A stretch of 12,798 bases of DNA, from positions 1 to 12,798 of the forward strand of contig DMAP01000343.1 in the NCBI GenBank assembly GCA_003446975.1. The letters run 5' to 3'. A model generated the notes under the pieces. The model was given only the letters and a program-made list of their open reading frames with translations, had not been told where the DNA came from and searched no databases. How positions within the stretch are numbered: the stretch's first letter is position 1; every line of letters begins with the position of its first letter. The position numbers were made by a program, and so were the translations under genes. Source of the stretch: Clostridiales bacterium. GTDB taxonomy: Bacteria > Bacillota > Clostridia > Tissierellales > Dethiosulfatibacteraceae. Below are positions 1-7,823 of this stretch, piece by piece.

Positions 1-2
1 AT

Positions 3-2159
3 AATAAAAACTTGGATGATGAGTTATTTTTTGTTGGTAGAGAAAAGGAAATAAGAATCATTAAAAATAATCTAGAACACTCCAGTAATAATATATACAA
101 ATCATGCTTCATTTCAGGTGAAGCTGGGATTGGGAAGACTCAACTGTTAAATAAACTAGCCCAAGATATCAGTAAAGACTCTTGGATCATCTTAAAAGGT
201 AGTTGCAATGAGTCTGACAAACAATTTTTTCTTCAGCCATGGGATTACCTTGCAAAGCAGCTTCATGAAAGGGTAGTTAAAGAAAAAATACAAATCCCAA
301 AACTTTGGCAAGATGTCATTTCATATTTTTTTCCCTCATTCGACCAAACTGTTGAAACACTTGATATAGATACCATCGAACGGATTGAATCGGTAAAATT
401 TCAAGTGTCTTTTGATGCTGTAATAGGTGCTTTGAGAATGTTGTCCCTCAAGAAACCAATTATTATTATTTTTGATGATATACATTGGATGGATAACTAC
501 AGCTATAATTTGCTTTCCAGCTTGCTGGTTAAACTTAATAACATTCTATTAATTGCAACATTTAGAGACTCATATCAAAGGGAAATAGAAGCTAAAGCTT
601 TTAGCACACTAAGAAAGAATTCATTTCAATTCATCTCTCTCAGTCGATTCAATAGAGAAGAAACTCTTCTATTTGTCAAAAAATATGATCCGACACTTAC
701 TATTAATGAAGATATTCTAGATAGGCTATACCTGAAGACTGAGGGAATTATTCTGTTTATTATAGAATATCTGAGTATTTTTAAAGAAAACAGCGACAAT
801 CTGCTTGACTCAAGAAAAGTTGAAAGTATTCTTCGAAGCAGGCTCAATGAACTGAATCCCCTAGAGCAAAAAATTCTCAATATATCTTCAGTCTTTGTCA
901 ATAATATTGACCTGAACTTTTTACTAAACTACTTAAACAATGATGAAGATGATGTATTTGAGGCTATAGAATCTTTGCAAAATCAAAAATTATTGAAAGA
1001 GGTTTCTGAAGAGGATTCTATCTGTTATCAGTTTTCTCATTCCATCTTAAGAGACTTTATTTACAGCAATTTAAGCTACACATCTAAAAAGAGATATAAC
1101 GACAAGATTGCCAGTTTCTATGAAAGGTGTCTTAAGAATCATCCTAGAGATAGATTCTTATACCCGCGAATTATTGCTCATTTCGAAAAAGCTAAAAACA
1201 TAGAAAAAGTTTTGACATATAGCATAAAAAACTTGTCTGCTTACTCTAGTATTAATCTGGAGCAGTTTCCTTTTATTCATAAGTCTGAATTCATTGAACC
1301 AATTGATTTCGAATCAATTTTTTCGAATATTGATAATTTACTCGATAATATTCACATTGAACCGGTCCGTAAAAAGCAGTATGAAATGGATTATCTCTAT
1401 ATCAAGGGGAAATATTATATTCGAAATGGCGAGTACAAAATAGGTGTTCATTGCATCGATACCTTTATTAAGTATGCTGAAGAAATCAAAAGCTATAATC
1501 ACATGATAGATGGTTACCATCAAATCATATATTACTGCATTCAAGTGAATGATTTAAACAAAATGCATCTCTATCTCAACAAGATACAAAAAATCAGCAG
1601 TCAAAACTCTGATGTGAAAGAAAAAGGGACGCTCTACCGTTGGAGGGGTTTGTATGCCATTCGAGTTGAAGATTTTGACAATGCAGTCGATTATCTGCAT
1701 AAATCTATTGAAATATTCAAAAATCTGTCACTTTTAGAAAATAAGTATGTCGTCAACATCGCAGCGGCATATAACTATCTAGGTAATATCAATAAATACA
1801 AAGGAGACTATCTAACTGCTATCGAGTTTTATAAAAAAGCGATTTCCCTTTGCGAATCCAACAACATAATGAAAGGTCTCGACATCTTTTATACTGGCTT
1901 AGGTCAATCTTATTATGAATCAGGTCAGTTTGAGGAGGCTGATAAATATATTAAGAAGGCTTTGGAGTACTTCATCAAATACCAAAATTCTTGGGGGAGG
2001 GCTATTGCAGAGGGCTACGCCGCTCTTCTCGCTAGAGATAAAAATGATATTGCTGGTTATCAACACCACTTGAGCACAGGAGAGTATTATGCAAATAAGT
2101 TGAAGAATCCTTATTCGATGGCTTTAATAGAAAGGATAAAACAACTTGATAATACTTAA
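3..2159 (+). CDS. STAND-type AAA_16 ATPase with C-terminal TPR repeats, probable transcriptional regulator (5'-partial)
   Basis: Visible fragment of about 718 codons. The frame is open to the left edge. The first possible start is TTG at 12, but the bases before it show no ribosome binding site, and that position falls exactly at the FVGREKE boundary where AAA_16 domains begin, so the N-terminus is most likely off-window. Numbering from the TTG, Walker A is GEAGIGKT (36-43), Walker B PIIIIFDD (149-156) followed by IHWMD, and a sensor-like ATFRD lies near 182-186. The C-terminal third is helical, with at least three TPR-like units around 540-657 (for example GDYLTAIEFYKKAI and GQFEEADKYIKKAL). 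The protein ends at IKQLDNT without a LuxR-type HTH. In this architecture the effector domain, often a BTAD/SARP winged helix, is usually N-terminal; that is family knowledge and is not visible here. ATP-dependent signal integration is inferred. Its target is unknown; the genes downstream are candidates. Confidence 0.85.
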   Translation, partial: NKNLDDELFFVGREKEIRIIKNNLEHSSNNIYKSCFISGEAGIGKTQLLNKLAQDISKDSWIILKGSCNESDKQFFLQPWDYLAKQLHERVVKEKIQIPKLWQDVISYFFPSFDQTVETLDIDTIERIESVKFQVSFDAVIGALRMLSLKKPIIIIFDDIHWMDNYSYNLLSSLLVKLNNILLIATFRDSYQREIEAKAFSTLRKNSFQFISLSRFNREETLLFVKKYDPTLTINEDILDRLYLKTEGIILFIIEYLSIFKENSDNLLDSRKVESILRSRLNELNPLEQKILNISSVFVNNIDLNFLLNYLNNDEDDVFEAIESLQNQKLLKEVSEEDSICYQFSHSILRDFIYSNLSYTSKKRYNDKIASFYERCLKNHPRDRFLYPRIIAHFEKAKNIEKVLTYSIKNLSAYSSINLEQFPFIHKSEFIEPIDFESIFSNIDNLLDNIHIEPVRKKQYEMDYLYIKGKYYIRNGEYKIGVHCIDTFIKYAEEIKSYNHMIDGYHQIIYYCIQVNDLNKMHLYLNKIQKISSQNSDVKEKGTLYRWRGLYAIRVEDFDNAVDYLHKSIEIFKNLSLLENKYVVNIAAAYNYLGNINKYKGDYLTAIEFYKKAISLCESNNIMKGLDIFYTGLGQSYYESGQFEEADKYIKKALEYFIKYQNSWGRAIAEGYAALLARDKNDIAGYQHHLSTGEYYANKLKNPYSMALIERIKQLDNT

Positions 2160-2250
2160 AAGATTCTAATGGTTATCTAATACCAATACTGTGGAATAAA
2201 GATAAAAGACTGATGGATTTTGCTTCCAAACCATTATGACTCATTTTGAA

Positions 2251-2279
2251 TAAACAAAACGCAGTTTTTTTGCTATAAT
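2251..2279 (+). promoter_or_regulatory. Predicted sigma-A promoter with extended -10
   Basis: TGCTATAAT (2271-2279) is a perfect extended -10. A weak -35-like TAAACA (2251-2256) sits 17 bases before the TATAAT hexamer. It would give a leader of roughly 75 bases before the ATG at 2363. This is the only convincing promoter in the 203-base gap between the regulator and the coiled-coil gene, so the latter and the transaldolase gene probably form their own transcription unit. No operator-like repeat was recognised beside it. Confidence 0.6.
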
Positions 2280-2362
2280 AAATGCAGACAAACTAATAGA
2301 GATTCTTAATGAAGAAATCATCTATATGAGATTAGTAAAATAAATTAGAAAAGGGGTTCTAT

Positions 2363-3118
2363 ATGAAAGTCAACAAGTTATTATCAATCTTATCGATGTT
2401 AATAGTCATTTTGGTGGTCGCGGTTTTGATTTACATGTTTTATCTTCAGAATGAAAAAATCGAAGCTTTAAACAATGATCTCATTTTGAAAGACCAGACC
2501 ATCAATCAATTGGAAAATGAAAATCAATCACTTAATCAAGAAATTGAAGACAATGAGATTCGAATTGCTGAACTTGAGAGCAATGTCAGTTCTCTCCAAG
2601 CTGAGTTGGATGCTTTAGATGTAGATAAAGATGCCAGAGACTATGTGACACGTTTAATGGATAAGTTTTTTAACGACTATTTCAATCAGAGTGAATCTAC
2701 GGAATCCTTTATGGATTTGACCGATAATGAACTAAATGCATATAATAGCTTTAAAGAAAACTATAATGATATGGCATTGACTGGTCTGTCACCTCTTAGC
2801 ATCATGAAGCTTTACCTGCACGCTGAAAAGATTAAGGATTATGATACCCAATATGAGTTATATACGCGTGATGAGAACCAAGTGATGTGGACAAAAGAAG
2901 AACATCTGGACATACCCGAGAGTGACAGAGTCAAGGATTTCGGTATTTTTGAGACTGCTACCAGAAGGACTGTTACAATCAACGATGGAGAGGCCATTGT
3001 ATCCTGGTACAGCACTCGAGATAGCGATGCATACGATGAAGACGCCTGGCAATATGGTTTCCGACTCACGATGGACGATAATGGTATTTGGCGAGTCGGC
3101 TTCATACCGATGCAATAG
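2363..3118 (+). CDS. Membrane-anchored coiled-coil protein of unknown function
   Basis: 251 aa, not recognised as a named family. ATG start with an AAGGGG ribosome binding site about six bases upstream. Residues 1-5 are short and basic, and residues 6-28 form one hydrophobic membrane segment. Residues 29-88 are a heptad-rich, highly charged Glu/Asn/Gln/Leu stretch that should form a coiled coil. Residues 90-251 look globular and acidic. The part from LSPLSIMKLYLHAEKIKDYD (142-161) onward, with later beta-strand-like stretches ending in GIWRVGF, is reminiscent of NTF2/SnoaL-like extracellular domains, but I cannot establish that. The charge distribution predicts N-in topology with the coiled coil and C-terminal domain outside the cell. 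The transaldolase gene follows after 48 bases, so co-transcription is likely, but there is no obvious functional link. A structural or cell-envelope sensing role is only a guess. Confidence 0.85.
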   Translation: MKVNKLLSILSMLIVILVVAVLIYMFYLQNEKIEALNNDLILKDQTINQLENENQSLNQEIEDNEIRIAELESNVSSLQAELDALDVDKDARDYVTRLMDKFFNDYFNQSESTESFMDLTDNELNAYNSFKENYNDMALTGLSPLSIMKLYLHAEKIKDYDTQYELYTRDENQVMWTKEEHLDIPESDRVKDFGIFETATRRTVTINDGEAIVSWYSTRDSDAYDEDAWQYGFRLTMDDNGIWRVGFIPMQ

Positions 3119-3166
3119 TTTACTCATAATTATTCAAATATATTAATATATAAGTGGAGGTATTCT

Positions 3167-3817
3167 ATGAAATTTTTTATTGATACTGCCAATGTGGCAG
3201 AAATAAAAGAAATCAATGACTGGGGTGTGCTAGACGGTGTGACGACCAACCCATCGCTGATTGCTAAAGAGGGACGAGATTTCAAAGAAGTCATAAATGA
3301 AATAACCAAAATTGTTAATGGTCCCATCAGTGCTGAAGTAGTAAGCATGGACCATGAAGGCATGGTTTCAGAAGCTGAGGATCTGGTACCAATTCACGAA
3401 AATATTGTTATTAAGGTTCCTATGACAGATGAGGGATTGAAAGCTGTGAAGATTCTCTCCTCAAAAGGAATTAAAACCAATGTCACATTGATTTTCTCTG
3501 CCAATCAGGCTCTTCTGGCTGCCAAAGCAGGAGCCTCATACGTCAGCCCATTTATCGGTAGACTGGATGATATTAGCAATCCAGGCATGGATGTAGTGGG
3601 TGATATAGCTCAAATATTTACCATGTACGGTATAGAGACTGAGATCATCGCAGCAAGTGTCAGACACCCAATGCACGTCATCGATTCAGCTAAAATGGGG
3701 GCCCATATAGCGACTGTCCCATACAGTGTTTTCAAACAAATGATCAAACATCCCTTGACAGACATTGGAATAGATAAGTTTTTGAAGGACTGGGAGAGTG
3801 TGACTAAAAAACAGTAG
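3167..3817 (+). CDS. tal: Transaldolase, small TalC/MipB type (often labelled fructose-6-phosphate aldolase)
   Basis: 216 aa, full length for the family (about 212-220). Cytoplasmic (beta/alpha)8-barrel class I aldolase of the non-oxidative pentose phosphate pathway, transferring dihydroxyacetone between sugar phosphates. Conserved landmarks are FIDTAN (4-9), GVTTNPSL (24-31) and the Schiff-base lysine K83 in IKVP. Against E. coli FSA (Gln59, Lys85, Tyr131) the offset is a constant two residues. This protein has Glu57 and Phe129 at the discriminating positions, matching transaldolases rather than true fructose-6-phosphate aldolases; in E. coli TalB, Phe-to-Tyr at the equivalent site creates aldolase activity. 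Transaldolase is therefore favoured. ATG start with GTGGAGG six bases upstream. It is the last gene of the plus-strand unit and runs into a hairpin terminator. A house-keeping role is likely, supplying pentoses where a complete oxidative branch may be lacking. Confidence 0.95.
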   Translation: MKFFIDTANVAEIKEINDWGVLDGVTTNPSLIAKEGRDFKEVINEITKIVNGPISAEVVSMDHEGMVSEAEDLVPIHENIVIKVPMTDEGLKAVKILSSKGIKTNVTLIFSANQALLAAKAGASYVSPFIGRLDDISNPGMDVVGDIAQIFTMYGIETEIIAASVRHPMHVIDSAKMGAHIATVPYSVFKQMIKHPLTDIGIDKFLKDWESVTKKQ

Positions 3818-3819
3818 TG

Positions 3820-3846
3820 AAAAGGCTGGCAAAAACCAGCCTTTTA
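3820..3846. terminator. Bidirectional intrinsic terminator between convergent genes
   Basis: AAAAGGCTGG (3820-3829) and CCAGCCTTTT (3836-3845) form a perfect 10-bp stem around a six-base loop. The arms begin with an A run and end with a T run, so the hairpin is followed by U residues on either strand. It starts two bases after the transaldolase stop and lies 30 bases past the stop of the convergent aminopeptidase gene, serving both units. Confidence 0.9.
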
Positions 3847-3875
3847 GATTGTTATCTACCGTAGACTATTGTGTA

Positions 3876-4985
3876 CTAAATTAAATTTTCAGGGTTTAGA
3901 TTTTTTAGCTCATCCAACACAAACAATCCATTCTCCCTAATTAACACGTCGTCAAAATAGATGCTTCCTCCACCATACTCTTCAGTCTGTACGCAAATCA
4001 GATCCCAATGTATTTTAGATTTATTGCCATTAAAAGCCGTGTCATAAGCTTTCCCAGGTGTGAAATGGAAGCTACCCATGATTTTTTCATCAAACAATAT
4101 GTCATTGATAGGTTTTATTATATAAGGATTAACTCCAAACGCAAATTCACCAATGTATCTGGCGCCCTCATCCATATCAAGTATTTTGTTGAGTCTTGCT
4201 GTATCATTGGATGTCGCATTGATTATTTTGCCGTCTCTAAATTCAAATTTTATATTTTCGAATGTGAAACCGTTATATACAGACGGTATGTTGTATTTCA
4301 GTTTTCCATTAACAGAATTCCTGACCGGTGCCGTAAACACTTCGCCATCCGGTATGTTTCGGTCTCCTGCACAAGCGACTGAATTAATCCCTTTGATTGA
4401 AAATATCAAGTCAGTCTCATCGCCAGTAATTCTCACCGTGTCCGTTTGTTCCATCAAGTCAGTCAGTTTTGTCATTGCTTGTTGCATCTTGCCATAATCA
4501 AGATTGCAGACTTTGTAATAAAAGCTCTCGAATTGCTCAAAACTCATTTTGCTGGCTTGTGCCATAGCGTTAGTCGGATATCTCAATACCACCCATTTTG
4601 TATTGTCAACCCTTTCATACAATACGTCGCTGGTTTTGTCTCCATATAACAGCTGTTTTTCTTCTGGAACATCCGCCAGTTCATTACTGTTTTCATTACC
4701 TCTAACGCCTATAAACGCGTCCATTCCTTTCATTCTCACCATCTCGAACTCTGATAGGAAATCCAATTGCTTTGGTTGACAACCCATCATCAACTCTCTG
4801 GTTATGGAAGGTTCTTGAATATCGATATACGGAAAAGCACCAATATTGTATACTTCTCTAATCAATTGCTTTACCAAAGGCTGAACAGAATGACCAACTG
4901 CGGCAATAAGAACTCTCTCACCGGGTTGAATCTTACATGAATAGTTAACTAGATTTTTTGCTAATGTAACATTTCTTTCATCCAT
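3876..4985 (-). CDS. M29 family aminopeptidase (AmpS/PepS/aminopeptidase T type)
   Basis: 369 aa from the preferred start, about 40 residues shorter than the typical 410. Cytoplasmic two-metal exopeptidase removing N-terminal residues from short peptides. The M29 metal ligands are all visible (numbering from the preferred start): Glu215 in DGEVFTAPV, Glu280 in GEFAFGVNP, His307 in SFHF, and His326 and Asp328 in the hallmark IHWDLI. The N-terminal region (LVNYSCKIQPGERVLI) also fits the family. An ATG at 4997 would add MEIK, but the GGAG encoded by those very codons sits six bases before the ATG at 4985, so the downstream ATG is favoured. It is the last gene of the peptide-transporter operon, 26 bases after the second ATPase gene, and ends before the shared terminator. 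The context implies that it trims imported peptides. M29 enzymes have broad specificity, so the substrate is not predicted. Confidence 0.93.
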   Translation of the reverse strand: MDERNVTLAKNLVNYSCKIQPGERVLIAAVGHSVQPLVKQLIREVYNIGAFPYIDIQEPSITRELMMGCQPKQLDFLSEFEMVRMKGMDAFIGVRGNENSNELADVPEEKQLLYGDKTSDVLYERVDNTKWVVLRYPTNAMAQASKMSFEQFESFYYKVCNLDYGKMQQAMTKLTDLMEQTDTVRITGDETDLIFSIKGINSVACAGDRNIPDGEVFTAPVRNSVNGKLKYNIPSVYNGFTFENIKFEFRDGKIINATSNDTARLNKILDMDEGARYIGEFAFGVNPYIIKPINDILFDEKIMGSFHFTPGKAYDTAFNGNKSKIHWDLICVQTEEYGGGSIYFDDVLIRENGLFVLDELKNLNPENLI

Positions 4986-4991
4986 TTTTAT

Positions 4992-4995
4992 CTCC
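4992..4995 (-). promoter_or_regulatory. Ribosome binding site deciding the aminopeptidase start
   Basis: GGAG read on the minus strand, six bases before the ATG at 4985. It overlaps the alternative ATG at 4997, whose own upstream sequence (AAGAGATAA) is a poor match to the anti-Shine-Dalgarno. This supports the shorter protein beginning MDERNVTLAK. Confidence 0.6.
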
Positions 4996-5011
4996 ATTTA
5001 TCTCTTGATTT

Positions 5012-6010
5012 TTAGTGTCCACATTTACAACATGCCACAAAATGGTCATCACCGACTTGTTGCATTTTATGGTGTCCATCATGTTTGCAGTTTGCATCCA
5101 TTAATACACATCTCTTTTCAAAACTGCAATAATCATTCTGAATGTAACTATCTACTTCGCCATCCTTAATGAAGCTATCCTTATTTTCAAGAAAATTTTT
5201 CAAATTAAAAGCGACCTCAACTAAAGCTTTTGTATAAGGGTGTCTAGGATGATAAATAATTTCTTTCTTTGGACCAATCTCAACAATTCTACCTTTGTAC
5301 ATTACTGCAATTCTATCACACATATAACCGGCAGTTGCCAGATCATGTGTTATAAAAACCATTGATAGATTATACTGTTCCTTCAAACCCAACAAGAGAT
5401 TTAGTATGCCTGCCCTCACTGACACATCCAGCATTGAAGTCGGTTCATCTGCAACAATCAAATCAGGTTGCAGTATAAGAGCTCTTGCAATGGCTACACG
5501 TTGCCTTTGGCCACCGCTTAACTCGTGAGTAAATCGATAAAGAAAACTTTTTGCTGGATTTAATCCAACGCTTTCTAAGACTTCAATGGCCTTGTCAATT
5601 TTTTCATTTTCTGAATTTAATAGTTTATTGATCAGAAGAGGTTCAGTCACAATATTCAGAATATTCATCCTTGGATTTAGGAACTCGTACGGATCTTGAA
5701 ATACTATTTGTGTTTTTTTTCTGTATTCCGTTAACTCCCTATTTTTTAAATGAGTAATATCCTGACCTTTATAAAGCAGTTCTCCTTCATCTACGTTCAA
5801 TAGCTTTAAAAGGATTTTGGCTGTAGTGGTCTTACCACATCCGGACTCACCAATAAGCCCGATTATTTCTTTTGGTTCAAGTTTAAAAGTGACATCATCA
5901 ACAGCATAAACCTTCAAATTGCTCTTTTTGAAATGTTTGAAAACCCCCCCACCTTTAGCGTCAAAAGTTTTCCTTAAACTACTGGCTTCAATCAGATATC
6001 GATTATTCAT
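5012..6010 (-). CDS. Peptide ABC transporter ATP-binding protein, OppF/DppF type
   Basis: 332 aa cytoplasmic nucleotide-binding subunit that powers peptide import with the neighbouring ATPase and the two permeases. Visible motifs: Walker A GESGCGKT (54-61), Q-loop Gln105, signature LSGGQ (164-168), Walker B LIVADEP (184-190), D-loop, and His222 of the H-loop. The Opp/Dpp-specific extension HPRHPYTKAL (254-263) is followed by a cysteine set, C295-x5-C301-x6-C308-x18-C327, the spacing seen in family members with a C-terminal Fe-S cluster. The tail ends CCKCGH, which adds two extra cysteines and is unusual. An ATG at 6052 would prepend 14 residues inside the previous gene. The ATG at 6010 has a perfect AAGGAGG five bases upstream and overlaps the preceding stop by eight bases (ATGAATAA), so it is preferred and implies translational coupling. 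Confidence 0.95.
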   Translation of the reverse strand: MNNRYLIEASSLRKTFDAKGGGVFKHFKKSNLKVYAVDDVTFKLEPKEIIGLIGESGCGKTTTAKILLKLLNVDEGELLYKGQDITHLKNRELTEYRKKTQIVFQDPYEFLNPRMNILNIVTEPLLINKLLNSENEKIDKAIEVLESVGLNPAKSFLYRFTHELSGGQRQRVAIARALILQPDLIVADEPTSMLDVSVRAGILNLLLGLKEQYNLSMVFITHDLATAGYMCDRIAVMYKGRIVEIGPKKEIIYHPRHPYTKALVEVAFNLKNFLENKDSFIKDGEVDSYIQNDYCSFEKRCVLMDANCKHDGHHKMQQVGDDHFVACCKCGH

Positions 6011-6971
6011 GAATTCCTCCTTCCAAATAGCAAGCGACTTTATGGTTATCACTTATACTTATCAAAGATGGGCACTTCCCTTCACACATTTCAAATTTTT
6101 GTTTGCATCTATCATAAAACCTACATTTATCTTCAGGATTAACTAGTTTTGGAACTACGCCATCCACTGAAGTAACTTTCTTGTCAAAATCCTTAGAATC
6201 TACTTGGGATGAAAAAAGCGCTTTTGTATATGGGTGTTTGGGATTATTTAATACATTCTCTGTGGTTGTGAGTTCAACCAGCATCCCAGCGTACATGATT
6301 CCAATTCTATCACAAATAGCTGTGACCATATTGAGATCATGAGATATTACAATTAAGCCTAAACCTCTATCAAGCGCAATTTTTTTCAGTAACGCCAATA
6401 TTTGCGCTTCTATTAACACGTCTAGCCCCGTGGTTGCCTCATCGGAAATAATAACTTTCGGATCACATGATAATGCCATTGCAATAATAATCCTCTGTTT
6501 CATTCCACCACTCAATTTATGTGGGTAACCATGGTACCATTTGGTATCAATACCGACCAAGCTCATTAAATGTTCAACCTTTTTCACTGCTTCTTCTTTA
6601 TCCATATCTGGATAGTGCAATCTAATAGCCTCCAGAATTTGTTTTCCGACTTTATATGCAGGGTTCAGAGCATTCATAGCGCTTTGTGGTATCATGGCAA
6701 TGTCCTTCCACAACACCTTTCTTAATTCGCTTCTTTCCATTTTAATCAAGTCTTTCCCACCAAGTACAACTTCGCCATTTATTATTTTCCCAGGATATTC
6801 AATCATATTCATTATTGAAAAACCAGCTGTTGATTTTCCACAACCGGATTCACCAATCAAACCTAATATTTCACCTGCTTCCAAATCAAAGGTCAAGCCT
6901 TGTAACGCTTCATTGTATCCTACTTTTGTCTCATAGTAGGTCGTTAGATTCTTAACTTCCAATAGTGCCAT
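6003..6971 (-). CDS. Peptide ABC transporter ATP-binding protein, OppD/DppD type
   Basis: 322 aa, full length. Cytoplasmic ATPase partner of the OppF/DppF-type subunit. Motifs: Walker A GESGCGKS (40-47), Q-loop Gln96, signature LSGGM (153-157), Walker B KVIISDE (172-178) and His211 of the H-loop. Walker B continues as DEATTGLDV instead of the usual DEPTTALDV, so the proline after the catalytic glutamate is alanine. HPYTKAL (246-252) and the C-terminal cysteines C283-x5-C289-x6-C296-x17-C314 match the DppD-like C-terminal extension, which in mycobacterial DppD holds a 4Fe-4S cluster (family knowledge; cluster occupancy here is inferred). The start is ATG with AAGGAGG seven bases upstream; that site lies in the last codons of the preceding permease gene, which stops four bases before. 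The stop overlaps the start of the next ATPase gene. Specificity for peptides rather than nickel cannot be proven from this subunit. Confidence 0.95.
   Translation of the reverse strand: MALLEVKNLTTYYETKVGYNEALQGLTFDLEAGEILGLIGESGCGKSTAGFSIMNMIEYPGKIINGEVVLGGKDLIKMERSELRKVLWKDIAMIPQSAMNALNPAYKVGKQILEAIRLHYPDMDKEEAVKKVEHLMSLVGIDTKWYHGYPHKLSGGMKQRIIIAMALSCDPKVIISDEATTGLDVLIEAQILALLKKIALDRGLGLIVISHDLNMVTAICDRIGIMYAGMLVELTTTENVLNNPKHPYTKALFSSQVDSKDFDKKVTSVDGVVPKLVNPEDKCRFYDRCKQKFEMCEGKCPSLISISDNHKVACYLEGGIHE
6016..6022 (-). promoter_or_regulatory. Strong ribosome binding site deciding the OppF/DppF-type start
   Basis: AAGGAGG on the minus strand, five bases before the ATG at 6010 and inside the last codons of the upstream ATPase gene. 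It supports the short start and re-initiation at the ATGAATAA overlap. Confidence 0.8.
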
Positions 6972-6975
6972 TACA

Positions 6976-7821
6976 TTACCTCCTTAACCTTGGATTAACT
7001 ATTTGTTCAAGAGAATTCCCTATGTACGCAAAAGAAATAACCAACAGTGTAATCAACAGACCAGGAGGTAGTATCCACCAAATCCAGGCATCCGATAAAA
7101 ACGCACTTCTTGATTGCGCATAATACAGTATAATTCCCCAACTCTTTTGAGTCGGATCACCCAACCCTAAAAAGCTTAGAGATGACTCCATCAGTATTGC
7201 TCTGCTTGACATCAATATAAGCTGAGAAATAATGATTGATAAAGTCGGTGGTAAAATATGCTTCAAAATAACATATGATGACTTGCCACCAGTTGCTTTT
7301 ACAGCTTCGATGTAACCTTTGTTCTTGATTGTCAGAACCTGTGACCTGATTACCCTTGCAGGACTAGCCCATGATAGTACACCAATTACAATTACAATGT
7401 TCCAAAAGCTAGGTCCTAAAAATGCAGCCAACAATATCATCAATGGCAGCATTGGAATGACAAGACTTATATCAACTACTCTCATTAAAACAGTGTCAAC
7501 CCTTCCACCAAAGAAGCCTGATGTCAACCCAACTATCGTGCCAATAATTAAAGCCACTCCTGCCGATAGCAACCCCATAAGTAAGGAAATCCGAGTTCCA
7601 TATATGACTTCACTTAAGATATCTTGACCTACATCGTTAGTTCCAAGCCAATTCTGAATTGATGGTTTGCCAAAGGGAATGCCAATCCTTTGATATGGAT
7701 CATAGGGAGCAATTTGTGGTGCGAACAAAGCGACTAAAATAAAACCAACTAGTATAACTGTTCCTATCAATCCAAGTTTATTCGAAAAAAACAATTTCAA
7801 ATTGTCATATAATTTATTCAT
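6976..7821 (-). CDS. Peptide ABC transporter permease, OppC/DppC type
   Basis: 281 aa inner-membrane permease subunit with about six membrane segments, the first at roughly 17-36. The OppC N-terminal hallmark WLGTNDVGQD is at 58-67. The cytoplasmic EAA loop that docks on the ATPases reads EAVKATGG (172-179) with LPP at 190-192. MESSLSFLGLG (211-221) and the C-terminal IVNPRLRR are also typical. It starts at ATG 7821, two bases after the stop of the other permease gene, with GGGTGG about nine bases upstream (the GTGGTG codons of the previous gene's end), so translational coupling is likely. Length is normal and no defect was seen. It forms the heterodimeric channel with the OppB/DppB-type protein. 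Confidence 0.96.
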   Translation of the reverse strand: MNKLYDNLKLFFSNKLGLIGTVILVGFILVALFAPQIAPYDPYQRIGIPFGKPSIQNWLGTNDVGQDILSEVIYGTRISLLMGLLSAGVALIIGTIVGLTSGFFGGRVDTVLMRVVDISLVIPMLPLMILLAAFLGPSFWNIVIVIGVLSWASPARVIRSQVLTIKNKGYIEAVKATGGKSSYVILKHILPPTLSIIISQLILMSSRAILMESSLSFLGLGDPTQKSWGIILYYAQSRSAFLSDAWIWWILPPGLLITLLVISFAYIGNSLEQIVNPRLRR

Positions 7822-7823
7822 TT

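Noticed and set aside
2160..2250. Hairpin terminator after the STAND regulator (ATGG...CCAT near 2213-2234)
   Set aside because: The stem has only four continuous pairs plus mismatches and no following U tract.
4008..4382. 124-codon plus-strand ORF opposite the M29 aminopeptidase, and similar antisense ORFs opposite the transporter genes
   Set aside because: They lie entirely within well-supported genes on the other strand, have no ribosome binding sites and encode no recognisable domains.
5944..5950. Run of seven C (G7 on the coding strand) near the start of the OppF/DppF-type gene as a phase-variation tract
   Set aside because: Seven bases encoding Gly codons next to a variable N-terminal loop is within chance, and no other sign of slippage control is present.
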